Assembly (NCBI GenBank): GCA_947493745.1
Contig: CANLSM010000006.1
Coordinates: 124,001 to 188,000, forward strand
Length of the DNA: 64,000 nucleotides
DNA from: an uncultured Paracoccaceae bacterium
GTDB taxonomy: Bacteria; Pseudomonadota; Alphaproteobacteria; Rhodobacterales; Rhodobacteraceae
Direction: 5' to 3'
The notes below the pieces were generated by a model. The model saw nothing but the letters and a program-made list of their open reading frames with translations. It ran no database searches and was not told where the DNA came from. Shown here in pieces: positions 26,387-34,755 of this stretch (its first letter is position 1; every line of letters begins with the position of its first letter). The translations under genes were made by a program, and so were the position numbers.

Positions 26387-27718
26387 TCAGGTATCGGATG
26401 TATCGGGAGCCTCGAGTATGCGGGCCAGTTCCTCGAAAGCGGCTTTCGGGCCCTCCGGAACGGGCCGGGAAAAGAAGGCATCAAGGGGCGGCCAGACAAG
26501 GATTGCCCGGTCAATTTCCGCGTCCGACCCCGGAACATACAATCCGGTTTGGATCATTGGCGCGGATGCCTCATAGACGCCGAGCACCTTGCGAGCCCGA
26601 AGGATCAGTTCATTTTCTTCCTTCGTCGCAATGTCAGGAAGAGACCGTGACACGCTGCGTCTGACATCAATTGCAGGAAAACGCCCGCGCTCGGCGATCT
26701 CGCGGTCCAGAACGACATGCCCGTCAAGCAGGCCTCGCGTGCTATCCGCGACCGGTTCATCCATGTCGGATCCTGCCACAAGAACAGTCATCACCGCCGT
26801 GATATCTCCCATACCCTCAAGCCCGGGCCCTGCCCGTTCGCTCAGAGAGGCCAGCAGGTTGGAGGTTGACGGAGGAAAGGCCCTCAAGGAGGCTGCTTCC
26901 CCTGCCGTCAATGCGATTTCGCGGTGCGCTTCTGCGAAACGCGTGATTGAATCGAGAAGCAAGAGAACCTGTTTGCCCTGGTCCCTGAAGTATTCGGCAA
27001 CCGCCATGGCAGTCCAAGCCGCGCGCCGCTTTGCAAGCGGTGACTGGTCCGAGGTCGCAGCGACGACAACGGACCTTGCGAGACCTGCCTTTCCCAATAC
27101 GTGGTCGGTGAAGTGCCGCAGTTCGCGCCCGCGCTCACCGATGAGCCCAAGCACGACAACGTCAGCACAGGCGGTCTTGGCCAGATCGGCAAGCAGAGAG
27201 GATTTACCGACACCCGACCCAGCAAAGATCCCTATTCGTTGCCCTTGGGCAAGAGGCAGCAATGTGTCGAACGCGGCAAGTCCCGTCGGCATCCGGTCGC
27301 CAAGCGCCCGGCGTTCCGCGGCAGGAAGAGCAGGGGCCTGAAGTGGCATCGGCACAGAGCCTCTAGCCAGCGGTTCCCCGTCCAGAGGTGCTCCGAACGC
27401 ATCAACGATCCGGCCCATCCAACTGTCGTCGGGTGCAATCGGCGACATCTCGTCCAATCGCACCAGATCGCCGAGCGCTGTGCCCGTGCTCTGGCCGAAC
27501 GGCATGACCTGAACGGACTTGTATGACATCGAGATGATCTCGCCTGGAACCGGACTGTCATTGCTGCGCAGAATTGAAACCATCTCGCCAATGCGGGCCA
27601 CGGAGGTCAGCCCCTCGACCTCGATCGAACCGGGTCCGATGGCTGTTACATGGCCGTAACGCCGTTGCGGTTTGAGGTCTGAGATCATCGTCTCAAGAGT
27701 TTTGAAATCAAAAACCAT
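26387..27718 (-). CDS. fliI: Flagellum-specific ATPase FliI
   Basis: Hexameric ATPase of the flagellar type III export apparatus, 443 residues with the ATG at 27718; an upstream in-frame extension runs into the divergent flgB region and is unlikely. Walker A is AGSGVGKSSLL near residues 166-173, the Walker B region is VLLLLDSITRFAEAHRE, and the F1-beta-like segment FPPSTSNLLASLSERAG is present. It stands alone on this strand, divergent from the flgB operon, with a CtrA-like box in the shared region. Its usual partner fliH is not in the window. Confidence 0.95.
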   Translation of the reverse strand: MVFDFKTLETMISDLKPQRRYGHVTAIGPGSIEVEGLTSVARIGEMVSILRSNDSPVPGEIISMSYKSVQVMPFGQSTGTALGDLVRLDEMSPIAPDDSWMGRIVDAFGAPLDGEPLARGSVPMPLQAPALPAAERRALGDRMPTGLAAFDTLLPLAQGQRIGIFAGSGVGKSSLLADLAKTACADVVVLGLIGERGRELRHFTDHVLGKAGLARSVVVAATSDQSPLAKRRAAWTAMAVAEYFRDQGKQVLLLLDSITRFAEAHREIALTAGEAASLRAFPPSTSNLLASLSERAGPGLEGMGDITAVMTVLVAGSDMDEPVADSTRGLLDGHVVLDREIAERGRFPAIDVRRSVSRSLPDIATKEENELILRARKVLGVYEASAPMIQTGLYVPGSDAEIDRAILVWPPLDAFFSRPVPEGPKAAFEELARILEAPDTSDT

Positions 27719-27770
27719 AGGGTCCCTAAAATGCTCAGCTTTCTGACAACTCTTTATCAACCACGAAGGG

Positions 27771-27785
27771 TTAAGGCTTGTTTGA
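27771..27785. promoter_or_regulatory. CtrA-like box between fliI and flgB
   Basis: TTAA-GGCTTGT-TTGA matches TTAA-N7-TTAA at seven of eight positions, 24 bp before the flgB start and in the 90 bp divergent promoter region. Confidence 0.5.
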
Positions 27786-27808
27786 GACAGATTTGGGAGA
27801 AACCCGAA

Positions 27809-28207
27809 ATGCAGATGAATTTGGATATTTTGCGCATGGCGCAAGACCTTGCTGCACATTCAGCGACCCGTCAGGCCGTGATCGCAGAAAACATCGCTCA
27901 CGCCGATACGCCTGGCTATCGCGCCATGGATATTCCGGCTTTTTCAGAGACTTACAATGAGACCTCGCGGGATGATCTTGCGATGAGAGCGACGCGGTCC
28001 GGCCATATTGTGGGCGAGGCGTCAGTCTCGGCTGTCCGACCGGTTGAGGCGTCTCTCGGTGGGGCAGAATCACCAAATGGCAACAATGTCTCGCTGGAGG
28101 ATCAGATGGTCCGGTCGGTCGATGTGAAGGCCAAGCATGATCTTGCCCTGGGGATATACGCAAAATCGCTTTCGATCCTTCGTCAGGGTCTGGGACGGCA
28201 GGGATAA
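27809..28207 (+). CDS. flgB: Flagellar basal-body rod protein FlgB
   Basis: Proximal rod subunit of 132 residues, exported without a cleaved signal. The N-terminal rod motif is AVIAENIAHADTPGYRAMDI. The ATG at 27809 follows GGGAGAAA; an extension upstream to 27731 would cover the promoter region. It leads a tightly packed operon flgB-flgC-fliE-fliQ-flgF-flgG-flgA-flgH-fliL. The C-terminus has the helical segment SVDVKAKHDLALGIYAKSLSI typical of rod subunits. Confidence 0.93.
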   Translation: MQMNLDILRMAQDLAAHSATRQAVIAENIAHADTPGYRAMDIPAFSETYNETSRDDLAMRATRSGHIVGEASVSAVRPVEASLGGAESPNGNNVSLEDQMVRSVDVKAKHDLALGIYAKSLSILRQGLGRQG

Positions 28208-28213
28208 TGCATC

Positions 28214-28603
28214 ATGAGTGACCTTTTGAAATCCATGGCCGCCTCGGCCTCCGGCCTTGCGGCACAATCGTCGCGTCTTCGGCTGTCCGCCGAGAACATC
28301 GCAAATGCGGACACACCCGGATATCGCCGTAAGCTGGTCTCGTTTGAACAGGTGTTCGATGAACGCGATGCCCGCGCTGTCACAACCGGTCAGGTGGAAC
28401 TTGACCGATCGGAACTGGCGGAGATTTTCGACCCGGCCCATGACCTCGCCGGCGAGGACGGTTTCTACCAGGGGTCCAATGTGAACCTTATGATCGAGAT
28501 TGCCGACGCGCGGGAGGCACAGCGCTCCTACGAGGCCAATCTCAAGATGTTTGAGCAAACCCGCCAGATGTCGATGTCGCTTCTTGAACTCCTACGTCGC
28601 TAG
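28214..28603 (+). CDS. flgC: Flagellar basal-body rod protein FlgC
   Basis: Proximal rod subunit of 129 residues. The N-terminal rod motif is RLRLSAENIANADTPGYRRK and the C-terminal signature is SNVNLMIEIADAREAQRSYEAN (in two adjoining parts, the core being EIADAREAQRSYEAN). It lies 6 bp after flgB and 13 bp before fliE. Length and motifs are standard. Confidence 0.95.
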   Translation: MSDLLKSMAASASGLAAQSSRLRLSAENIANADTPGYRRKLVSFEQVFDERDARAVTTGQVELDRSELAEIFDPAHDLAGEDGFYQGSNVNLMIEIADAREAQRSYEANLKMFEQTRQMSMSLLELLRR

Positions 28604-28616
28604 AAAGGCCTGACCG

Positions 28617-28910
28617 ATGGACATACCTTCCCATATTGCCTCGCAACTTTATACAAACGCACAGAACGTTGCCAAACCGGTCGATGAAAGTGCGTCTGGT
28701 GGCGATACTTCCTTCGCGAAGCTCGCAGCGAACTTCATGGAATCCATGCGATCGGGTGAAGCCACGGTGAAGGCCGGCCTGGTCGGCAAGGCTGATCCGC
28801 ACTCGGTTGTCGAAGCATTGGCCGCGACCGAACTGGCTGTTCAGACAGCCGTAACGGTGCGCGACAGGGTCGTCGAAGCCTACCAGGAAATTCTGCGTAT
28901 GCCGGTCTGA
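28617..28910 (+). CDS. fliE: Flagellar hook-basal body protein FliE
   Basis: Adaptor between the MS ring and the rod, 97 residues. The C-terminal half EATVKAGLVGKADPHSVVEALAATELAVQTAVTVRDRVVEAYQEILRMPV is the FliE domain (key parts ADPHSVVEALAATELAVQ and RVVEAYQEILRM). It begins ATGGACATACCTTCC after a clear AGAAAGG. It sits between flgC and fliQ, the usual order in this family. fliF, its ring partner, is not in the window. Confidence 0.93.
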   Translation: MDIPSHIASQLYTNAQNVAKPVDESASGGDTSFAKLAANFMESMRSGEATVKAGLVGKADPHSVVEALAATELAVQTAVTVRDRVVEAYQEILRMPV

Positions 28911-28915
28911 TATCC

Positions 28916-29179
28916 ATGACCGAGGCCGAGCTTCTGGACATTTTGAGGCAGGGATTATGGCTTTGTCTGATTATCTCATTGCCAATTCTGGGACTGACCT
29001 TGGTTGTCGGTCTGGCCATCGGTCTCTTTCAGGCACTCACGTCGATCCAGGAAATGACACTGACCTTTGTTCCGAAACTGGGGGTCATACTGGTCGTTTT
29101 CTGGCTCTCGATGGGGTTTTCGGGAAACGCGCTGGTGACCTTCTATCAGGACGTCATTGTTGTGCGAATTGCGCAGTGA
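28916..29179 (+). CDS. fliQ: Flagellar export gate protein FliQ
   Basis: Small inner-membrane component of the type III export gate, 87 residues with two membrane helices (WLCLIISLPILGLTLVVGLAIG and PKLGVILVVFWLSMGFSGNAL). The loop FQALTSIQEMTLTFVPK between them is the family signature. The gene is 5 bp after fliE. fliR and flhA, its gate partners, are encoded later in the cluster on the other strand, while fliP is not in the window. Confidence 0.95.
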   Translation: MTEAELLDILRQGLWLCLIISLPILGLTLVVGLAIGLFQALTSIQEMTLTFVPKLGVILVVFWLSMGFSGNALVTFYQDVIVVRIAQ

Positions 29180-29253
29180 CGGACACCAAATCTTAAGGTT
29201 GTTGCGAAACAAAGACGGGCAGTCGCAGGCGGCACCCAGAAGGGAAATTTGAA

Positions 29254-29976
29254 ATGGACACAGCAGGTTACGTCGCCCTTACCCGACAAAGTGGGCTGGC
29301 AAAGGAGCTTCAGGTTGTGGCCAACAACATTGCCAATATCTCCACGGCAGGTTTCCGCAGGGAAGGTGTCGTTTTCGCCGAGATGATCGAGGCCCTGCCT
29401 GTTGAAGGCGGCGCTGTCGCGATGACCGCTGCCCGTGTTCGCCAGACAGACAATACCCAAGGTGGCCTGACCCAGACCGGCGGCACGTTCGATCTTGCGA
29501 TCGAAGGCGACGGGTTTTTCATGATCGAGACCCCTCAGGGCAACCGGCTGACCCGGTCAGGCAGCTTCACCCCCAATCAGGAGAGCGAGTTGGTCACGTC
29601 CGACGGGTACCGTGTGCTCGACAGCGGGGAAGCCCCGATTTTCGTTCCACCGGACGCGGCCAGCATTGCTGTGTCACCCGATGGAACAATGACTGCGGAT
29701 GGACTGCCATTGGCTCAGGTCGGAGTGTTCGTGCCCGAAAACGAGCTTGGTCTGATCCGGGAGGGCGGCGTGCTCTTTCGCGCAGATGATGGTGTATTGG
29801 TCGCCGAGAATGCACAGATTGCCCAGGGTTTTCTGGAAAACTCCAATGTAAATCCAGTGGTCGAGATTGCCCGAATGATCGAGGTCCAGCGCAGCTATGA
29901 GCTTGGCCAGACTTTCATGGACCGGGAGGATCAGCGGATCCGCTCCGTCATCCGCGCACTTGGCCCCAAGGGCTAA
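29254..29976 (+). CDS. flgF: Flagellar basal-body rod protein FlgF
   Basis: Proximal rod protein of 240 residues with the hook-basal-body architecture. The N-terminal motif is LQVVANNIANISTAGFRREG, the central FlgE/F/G-like domain contains FDLAIEGDGFFMIETPQG, and the C-terminal motif is ENSNVNPVVEIARMIEVQRSYE (core NPVVEIARMIEVQRSYE). It follows fliQ by 74 bp and precedes flgG by 21 bp. The order flgF-flgG-flgA-flgH is typical of Rhodobacteraceae. Confidence 0.94.
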   Translation: MDTAGYVALTRQSGLAKELQVVANNIANISTAGFRREGVVFAEMIEALPVEGGAVAMTAARVRQTDNTQGGLTQTGGTFDLAIEGDGFFMIETPQGNRLTRSGSFTPNQESELVTSDGYRVLDSGEAPIFVPPDAASIAVSPDGTMTADGLPLAQVGVFVPENELGLIREGGVLFRADDGVLVAENAQIAQGFLENSNVNPVVEIARMIEVQRSYELGQTFMDREDQRIRSVIRALGPKG

Positions 29977-29997
29977 CCCTTTCACAGGAGCTTCGCA

Positions 29998-30783
29998 ATG
30001 AGAGCACTTAACATCGCGGCAACCGGCATGGATGCGCAGCAATTGCGTGTGGAGGTGATTTCCAACAACCTCGCCAACATGAGCACGACCGCCTACAACG
30101 CGCGTCGGGCCGATTTCGCAGATTTGCATTACCAGCAGGTAACACGCGCAGGAACCGTCAACGCGGCTGATGGAACGGTGCTTCCGACCGGGGTTCAGGT
30201 CGGGCTCGGGGTTCGCGCAGCGTCGGTCTCCATGGTGGTTGAACAGGGATCCCTTCAGCAGACCGGTGGTGAACTGGATATCGCGATCGAGGGCAACGGT
30301 TATCTGGAGATCACTCTTCCGTCGGGGCTTTCTGCCTATACACGGGACTCGGCCCTGAAACGCACCGGGGAGGGGTTGATCGTGACCGCCGACGGCTACC
30401 CTGTTGTTCCAGATATCACCATCCCCGATGAGACCCGCAGCATTGCAATCAACGCCGATGGCGAGATTTACGCCTCCTTTTCGGATCAGATTGAACCGCA
30501 GCTCTTGGGACAACTCAGCCTCGCGACCTTTACCAATGACAAAGGTCTCGAGGCAATCGGAAGCAACCTCTATCTTGAGACCGGAGCGTCCGGCCAGCCA
30601 CAGATCGGTGATCCAGGCACAGATGGGCGCGGCACATTTCGACAGGGCTACCTTGAGAGCTCGTCAGTTGACCCTGTACGAGAGATCACAGAGCTGATCC
30701 AGGCGCAACGCGGGTACGAGCTCAATGCCAAGGTGATCACCGCCGCCGATCAGATGCTTGGCGCGACGACCCAGATCAGATGA
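29998..30783 (+). CDS. flgG: Flagellar distal rod protein FlgG
   Basis: Distal rod subunit, 261 residues, the usual length. The N-terminal motif is RVEVISNNLANMSTTAYNARR, with the FlgG-type insertion RADFADLHYQQVTRAGTVN just after it. The middle contains GELDIAIEGNGYLEITLPSG and the C-terminus SSVDPVREITELIQAQRGYE. CAGGAG lies 7 bp before the ATG. The stop overlaps the start of flgA (ATGA). Confidence 0.96.
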   Translation: MRALNIAATGMDAQQLRVEVISNNLANMSTTAYNARRADFADLHYQQVTRAGTVNAADGTVLPTGVQVGLGVRAASVSMVVEQGSLQQTGGELDIAIEGNGYLEITLPSGLSAYTRDSALKRTGEGLIVTADGYPVVPDITIPDETRSIAINADGEIYASFSDQIEPQLLGQLSLATFTNDKGLEAIGSNLYLETGASGQPQIGDPGTDGRGTFRQGYLESSSVDPVREITELIQAQRGYELNAKVITAADQMLGATTQIR

Positions 30784-31199
30784 GGGTGCTTCTTCATATC
30801 ATACTGCTGGTTGTCGCAGGGAATGCATTTGCGGATACGCTCATTGCGGCCCGGGCGATTCCTGGCAGGACGCTCATTTCTGGCTCGGATCTTGCGGTCA
30901 TCGAGCGGGATACGCCGGGGGCTTTCACGGCTCCGGCCGACGCGATCGGCATGGAAGCCAGGCGCACACTCTATCCCGGTCGCCCCATCCGCCCCGGCGA
31001 TCTTGGTCCGCCCGCTCTTGTCGAGCGCAACCAGGCTGTCCAACTCAGGTACCGCGCCGGCGGGCTGACCATTGAAACCGAAGGACGCGTGCTGGACCGG
31101 GCGGGTATCGGTGATCTCGTCCGGGTCATGAATATGTCCTCGCGGCTCATCGTCTCCGGCCGCGTTTTGAGTTCTGGCGAAATCGAGGTGGGCCAATGA
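30780..31199 (+). CDS. flgA: Flagellar P-ring assembly chaperone FlgA
   Basis: Periplasmic chaperone for P-ring subunit FlgI, 139 residues. A signal peptide (LLHIILLVVAGNAFA) is followed by a SAF-like domain with IAARAIPGRTLISGSDL and the C-terminal segment GGLTIETEGRVLDRAGIGDLVRVMN. It is the short form without the N-terminal extension of E. coli FlgA, as usual in this family. It overlaps flgG and flgH by 4 bp each. Its client flgI is not in the window. Confidence 0.9.
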   Translation: MRVLLHIILLVVAGNAFADTLIAARAIPGRTLISGSDLAVIERDTPGAFTAPADAIGMEARRTLYPGRPIRPGDLGPPALVERNQAVQLRYRAGGLTIETEGRVLDRAGIGDLVRVMNMSSRLIVSGRVLSSGEIEVGQ

Positions 31200-31942
31200 A
31201 GCAATTTTTAACAGTTTCAGCTGCAGCACTTGTGCTATGCGCCTGCTCCCGGCTGGCAAATGTCGGCCAGGAACCGGGGTTCACGCCAATCGACGATCCG
31301 AGTACCAGTTCGGGTCTGTCGGTCGCGCCTGCACGCGCCGCTTTGGCGGTCCCGCCGCCGCCCCAGATCCGCCAGGGCTATGCGAGGTCTTCCCTCTGGA
31401 ACTCGGGACCTGCGTCCCTTTTTGGGGATCGTCGTGCACAGATCCGCGGAGATATCCTTACGGTCGTGATCGAGATTGACGATGAGGCCCAGATATCAAA
31501 CTCCACATCAAGAAACCGGTCCGGCTCGGAAAACGTGTCAGTTCCGGCGCTCGGGGGCTTGCCTCAGTTGATTGACAGGGAGCTGCCGGAGGGTGCGAGC
31601 CTTTCCAATCTGGCTCAACTCAATTCTTCCTCCGCATCGGCTGGCGACGGCGCTGTTCAGCGCAACGAACAGATTACGCTGCGAATTGCGGCCACCGTGG
31701 TTGACGTCTTGCCCAATGGACATCTTGTCGTGCAAGGCAATCAGGAGGTTCGGGTGAACTTCGAGCTTCGAGATCTGCAGGTTGCTGGCATCGTCCGTCC
31801 CGAAGACATTTCACGTCGCAACGAGATCACCTATGACAAGATAGCGGGTGCCCGGATTGCATATGGCGGCCGAGGCCAGATAACCGACGTTCAGCAGCCG
31901 AGATACGGGCAACAGGTCGCAGATGTACTGCTGCCGTTTTAG
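31196..31942 (+). CDS. flgH: Flagellar L-ring protein FlgH
   Basis: Outer-membrane ring lipoprotein of 248 residues. The signal peptide ends in a lipobox LCAC, with the lipid-modified Cys near residue 15. The body contains SLWNSGPASLFGDRRAQIRGDIL and VEIDDEAQISNSTSRNRSG, and the C-terminus carries GNQEVRVNFELRDLQVAGIVRPEDI, of which the core NFELRDLQVAGIVRPEDI marks FlgH. It is translationally coupled to flgA and lies 9 bp before fliL. Confidence 0.94.
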   Translation: MKQFLTVSAAALVLCACSRLANVGQEPGFTPIDDPSTSSGLSVAPARAALAVPPPPQIRQGYARSSLWNSGPASLFGDRRAQIRGDILTVVIEIDDEAQISNSTSRNRSGSENVSVPALGGLPQLIDRELPEGASLSNLAQLNSSSASAGDGAVQRNEQITLRIAATVVDVLPNGHLVVQGNQEVRVNFELRDLQVAGIVRPEDISRRNEITYDKIAGARIAYGGRGQITDVQQPRYGQQVADVLLPF

Positions 31943-31951
31943 GAGCCTGGC

Positions 31952-32461
31952 ATGAAAAAACTGCTTCCCATACTTGTTATTCTGTTCAGCCTGGGCGGCG
32001 GGCTGGCTGCTGGTTTCATTCTGCGAGCACCGGCGGAGGAGGAAAACACCTGCGCGGAAGATGATGCGGAATGTGAAGCCAATGTCGCCGAAAAGCCGGA
32101 ACCCGCAAAGCCGGTCGCACGATCGGCCCCGCCCGGTACGACTGATTTTGCCAAGCTGGACAAACAGTTTGTCGTGCCAATCGTCCGCGGCGAGCGTGTT
32201 CGCGCCTTGATTGTGGCGGAGATGGCAATCGAAGTTGAGAAGGGGCAGGTTGAGGTGGTTGACCAGGTGGAACCGAAACTCAAGGATGCCTTTTTGCGGG
32301 TTCTTTTTACACACGCGCACTCGGGCGGTTTTGATGGAGAGTTCACGGCCGAGTATGCACTTGATGATCTCCGCGCGCGTCTGTTTGAGGAGGCGCATGC
32401 AATTCTTGGGGATATCGCGAAAGATGTCCTGATCACCGAGATTGTGCGACAGGACATGTGA
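31952..32461 (+). CDS. fliL: Flagellar basal body-associated protein FliL
   Basis: A 169-residue single-span inner-membrane protein. One N-terminal helix (LLPILVILFSLGGGLAAGFIL) is followed by an acidic/Pro linker with two Cys and a periplasmic stomatin-like domain with KLDKQFVVPIVRGERVRALIV and the C-terminal ILGDIAKDVLITEIVRQDM. FliL surrounds the stator and supports torque. It ends the flgB operon, and its 3' end faces the FliJ-like gene across about 30 bp that include a GGCGCC-TATTCC-GGCGCC hairpin. Confidence 0.85.
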   Translation: MKKLLPILVILFSLGGGLAAGFILRAPAEEENTCAEDDAECEANVAEKPEPAKPVARSAPPGTTDFAKLDKQFVVPIVRGERVRALIVAEMAIEVEKGQVEVVDQVEPKLKDAFLRVLFTHAHSGGFDGEFTAEYALDDLRARLFEEAHAILGDIAKDVLITEIVRQDM

Positions 32462-32491
32462 CCGCTCTGGCGCGTCCGGCATCAACGGCGC

Positions 32492-32881
32492 CTATTCCGG
32501 CGCCAGCCCTTGCCTCTCGCGAGCGGATTGTCTTCTAAGTTTCTCACGATGCTCTTCGCGTTTCCGGAAAGCCTCGAAGGCCCGAGATTTTCCAAAGCTG
32601 CTGGCAAGTTGTCGCTTGGAAGCCGCAAGTTCCGCCGCGGCGGTTTGCGCCTCTGATCCCAGTCTTGCCTGACTGGCCGTGACCCACTGCTCATATTTCC
32701 CAACCTGCAAGACCGCTTCGCTTGTCCCGAGATCAGACAGCTCCGCCTGGCGTTGATGAGCTATCGACGCCTGCTCCTGAGAAACACGCCGGGCCCGTTG
32801 GAGTTTCTCCGCCACGAGAGCCATGTCACGCGCCATGTGCAGGCCGACGAGATGTGAAAGCTGTGTGGTGTTCCTACTCAT
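32492..32881 (-). CDS. FliJ-like flagellar protein, unknown function
   Basis: A 129-residue, strongly helical, Gln/Glu/Arg-rich protein (VAEKLQRARRVSQEQASIAHQRQAEL). The ATG at 32881 overlaps the flhB stop by 8 bp, which supports this start over the long upstream extension that lies inside flhB. Its length, coiled-coil character and position after flhB suggest a FliJ-like export cofactor, but I see no decisive motif. It is the last gene of the minus-strand flhA-fliR-flhB unit. Confidence 0.55.
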   Translation of the reverse strand: MSRNTTQLSHLVGLHMARDMALVAEKLQRARRVSQEQASIAHQRQAELSDLGTSEAVLQVGKYEQWVTASQARLGSEAQTAAAELAASKRQLASSFGKSRAFEAFRKREEHREKLRRQSARERQGLAPE

Positions 32882-33974
32882 TCTGCCAGCCGTGCATTTT
32901 CGCCTTTGAACGCATTTTCTCGGCAAACTGAATGGCGGCGGCGACGGCGCGGTACAGCTCTGGCTGGATTTCCGCGCCGATCTCGCAACCTGCGTGCAGA
33001 GCCCGCGCTGTCGGCGGATCGCGATGAATAGGCACCCCGGCAGCGGAGGCCCGGTCGCGAATGCGCGCTGCAATCTCGTCGGTGCCCTTCGCAACAACGA
33101 CCGGGGCTGATCCCGGTGCCCTTGACCATGTCAGTGCGACGGCAAAATGGGTTGGGTTGACGATGACAACCTCGGCATTAGGAACATCGACAAGCATCCG
33201 GTTGGTCGCAATATCCATGCCCCGTTGCCTGCGCTGGGCACGCAGATGAGGATCACCCTCGGCCTCCTTGTTTTCGTCCTTGAGGTCCTGATGTGACATC
33301 CGGAGTTTGCGCGCATGGTCAAACCGTTGCCACATCAGATCGAGAGCGGCGATCGAACCGGCGATGATGGTCACGGCAATCACCATTTTCAGTAGCATCT
33401 CGCCCAGAAAGGCTGCCAGCCCCATCGAGCCTATGCGGATCGATCCGACGATGCGATCCGCCTCTGCCCAGAGGATCCAGGTCAGAACGAGTGCGACCGT
33501 TGCCATCTTGATGGCGGCCTTCAGAAACTCCATCAGCCCGGTCGGTCCGAACTTGTTCTTTGCGCCCTGGATCATGGAGATCCGGCTCAGCTTTGGAGCG
33601 ATCTTGTCGGGGACGATCACAAAGGTCTGTTGGGCAATCAGGGACAATAGGGCGGCCAGGAACGGTATCAGAAAAATGCCTGCAAGCCCGAGAAACAACG
33701 TGACTATGATCGAGCCAAGTATCAGCCGCCCGCCTGGGCCCAGAAGCTGGCCTGCGATCAGATCGGGCTGGGACAGGAATATCGACAGATCCGCGCCGGT
33801 GTTCATGACCGTCACCTGCCCGGTTGCCACAAGCGCGATCAGCAGGCCCAAATAGGCGGCCGCCGCAGACACATCGGTGGAGCGTGGTATCTCGCCTTTC
33901 TTGCGCGCGTCCGAGAGCTTCTTCGCGGTCGGCTCATGGGACTTCTCGCCGCCTGTCTCTTCACTTTCGCTCAT
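32874..33974 (-). CDS. flhB: Flagellar export switch protein FlhB
   Basis: Substrate-specificity switch of the flagellar export gate, 366 residues. The N-terminus EKSHEPTAKKLSDARKKGEIP is a family hallmark. Four membrane helices follow, then the cytoplasmic domain with the autocleavage motif NPTH at residues 273-276 (VIVNPTHFAVAL). The ATG at 33974 overlaps the fliR stop (ATGA), which settles the start. It interacts with FliK (also in this cluster) to change export from hook to filament proteins. Confidence 0.96.
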   Translation of the reverse strand: MSESEETGGEKSHEPTAKKLSDARKKGEIPRSTDVSAAAAYLGLLIALVATGQVTVMNTGADLSIFLSQPDLIAGQLLGPGGRLILGSIIVTLFLGLAGIFLIPFLAALLSLIAQQTFVIVPDKIAPKLSRISMIQGAKNKFGPTGLMEFLKAAIKMATVALVLTWILWAEADRIVGSIRIGSMGLAAFLGEMLLKMVIAVTIIAGSIAALDLMWQRFDHARKLRMSHQDLKDENKEAEGDPHLRAQRRQRGMDIATNRMLVDVPNAEVVIVNPTHFAVALTWSRAPGSAPVVVAKGTDEIAARIRDRASAAGVPIHRDPPTARALHAGCEIGAEIQPELYRAVAAAIQFAEKMRSKAKMHGWQNE

Positions 33975-34753
33975 CGAGCGTTCGCCAGCGGGTTGGCAAG
34001 TGTCTGATCGAGCATATCCGACCAGAAAGACAGAATGACCGGGCTGGTGATCAGAAGCAGAACAAGGCTCCCGCCGGTGATTGCGGGTGCTCCGATAAAG
34101 GCCACCATCAACTGTGGCATCGCCCTGTTGATGGCTCCGAGAGCGACATTGTAGACCAGCGACGCGACCACGAACGGTGCCGCGAGAGAAAATGCCAGCG
34201 CGAAGGTCGAGGAGGCTTTTGCGACCCCCCACTGCGTCACATCCTCTGCGCTGGGAAACAGTCCGGCAGGAAGCGTTTCGTAGGAACCGATGATTGCCCA
34301 GACGACCTTTATATGCAGATCCAGCACCAGCGCGAGCGCCAGTGCTGCGATGGTCAACAGGTTGCCTATGGCCGGCATCGGATCGGGTGTAACACCGACC
34401 CCGGCCATCTGGACGAGCGCGGTACTCTGGGCCGCGATAGAGCCTGCCAGTTGCATTGCCATGACCAGCAGCCGTATCGAGACACCGATGAGCAGCCCGA
34501 TGCCAGCCTCGGCTGACGCCAGCCGGAGCAGGGTGCCGGGGCTCATGTCCACTGCCGCAATGTCAGGAACAATGGCAGGTGCGCAGATCGTTGTGAGACC
34601 CAAAGTGACCGCAAGGCGAATGCGCGCCGGGATGAATTGCTCGCCAAATCCGGGAAGCAGGGCCATGATCGCGCCCACCCTCACGAATACAGCGAAATAG
34701 GCGGCCAGCGTGGCCTCGCTGAAGTTGAGGAACGGGGCCAGTGCTTCGAACAT
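33971..34753 (-). CDS. fliR: Flagellar export gate protein FliR
   Basis: Inner-membrane export gate subunit, 260 residues with about six hydrophobic helices. Recognisable parts are ALLPGFGEQFIPARIRLAVTLGL near the N-terminus and the loop GFGEQFIPARIRL, plus IGVSIRLLVMAMQLAGSIAA in the middle. It lies 2 bp after flhA and overlaps flhB by 4 bp. With FliQ, FliP, FlhB and FlhA it builds the secretion channel. fliP is missing from the window. Confidence 0.93.
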   Translation of the reverse strand: MFEALAPFLNFSEATLAAYFAVFVRVGAIMALLPGFGEQFIPARIRLAVTLGLTTICAPAIVPDIAAVDMSPGTLLRLASAEAGIGLLIGVSIRLLVMAMQLAGSIAAQSTALVQMAGVGVTPDPMPAIGNLLTIAALALALVLDLHIKVVWAIIGSYETLPAGLFPSAEDVTQWGVAKASSTFALAFSLAAPFVVASLVYNVALGAINRAMPQLMVAFIGAPAITGGSLVLLLITSPVILSFWSDMLDQTLANPLANAR

Positions 34754-34755
34754 GA

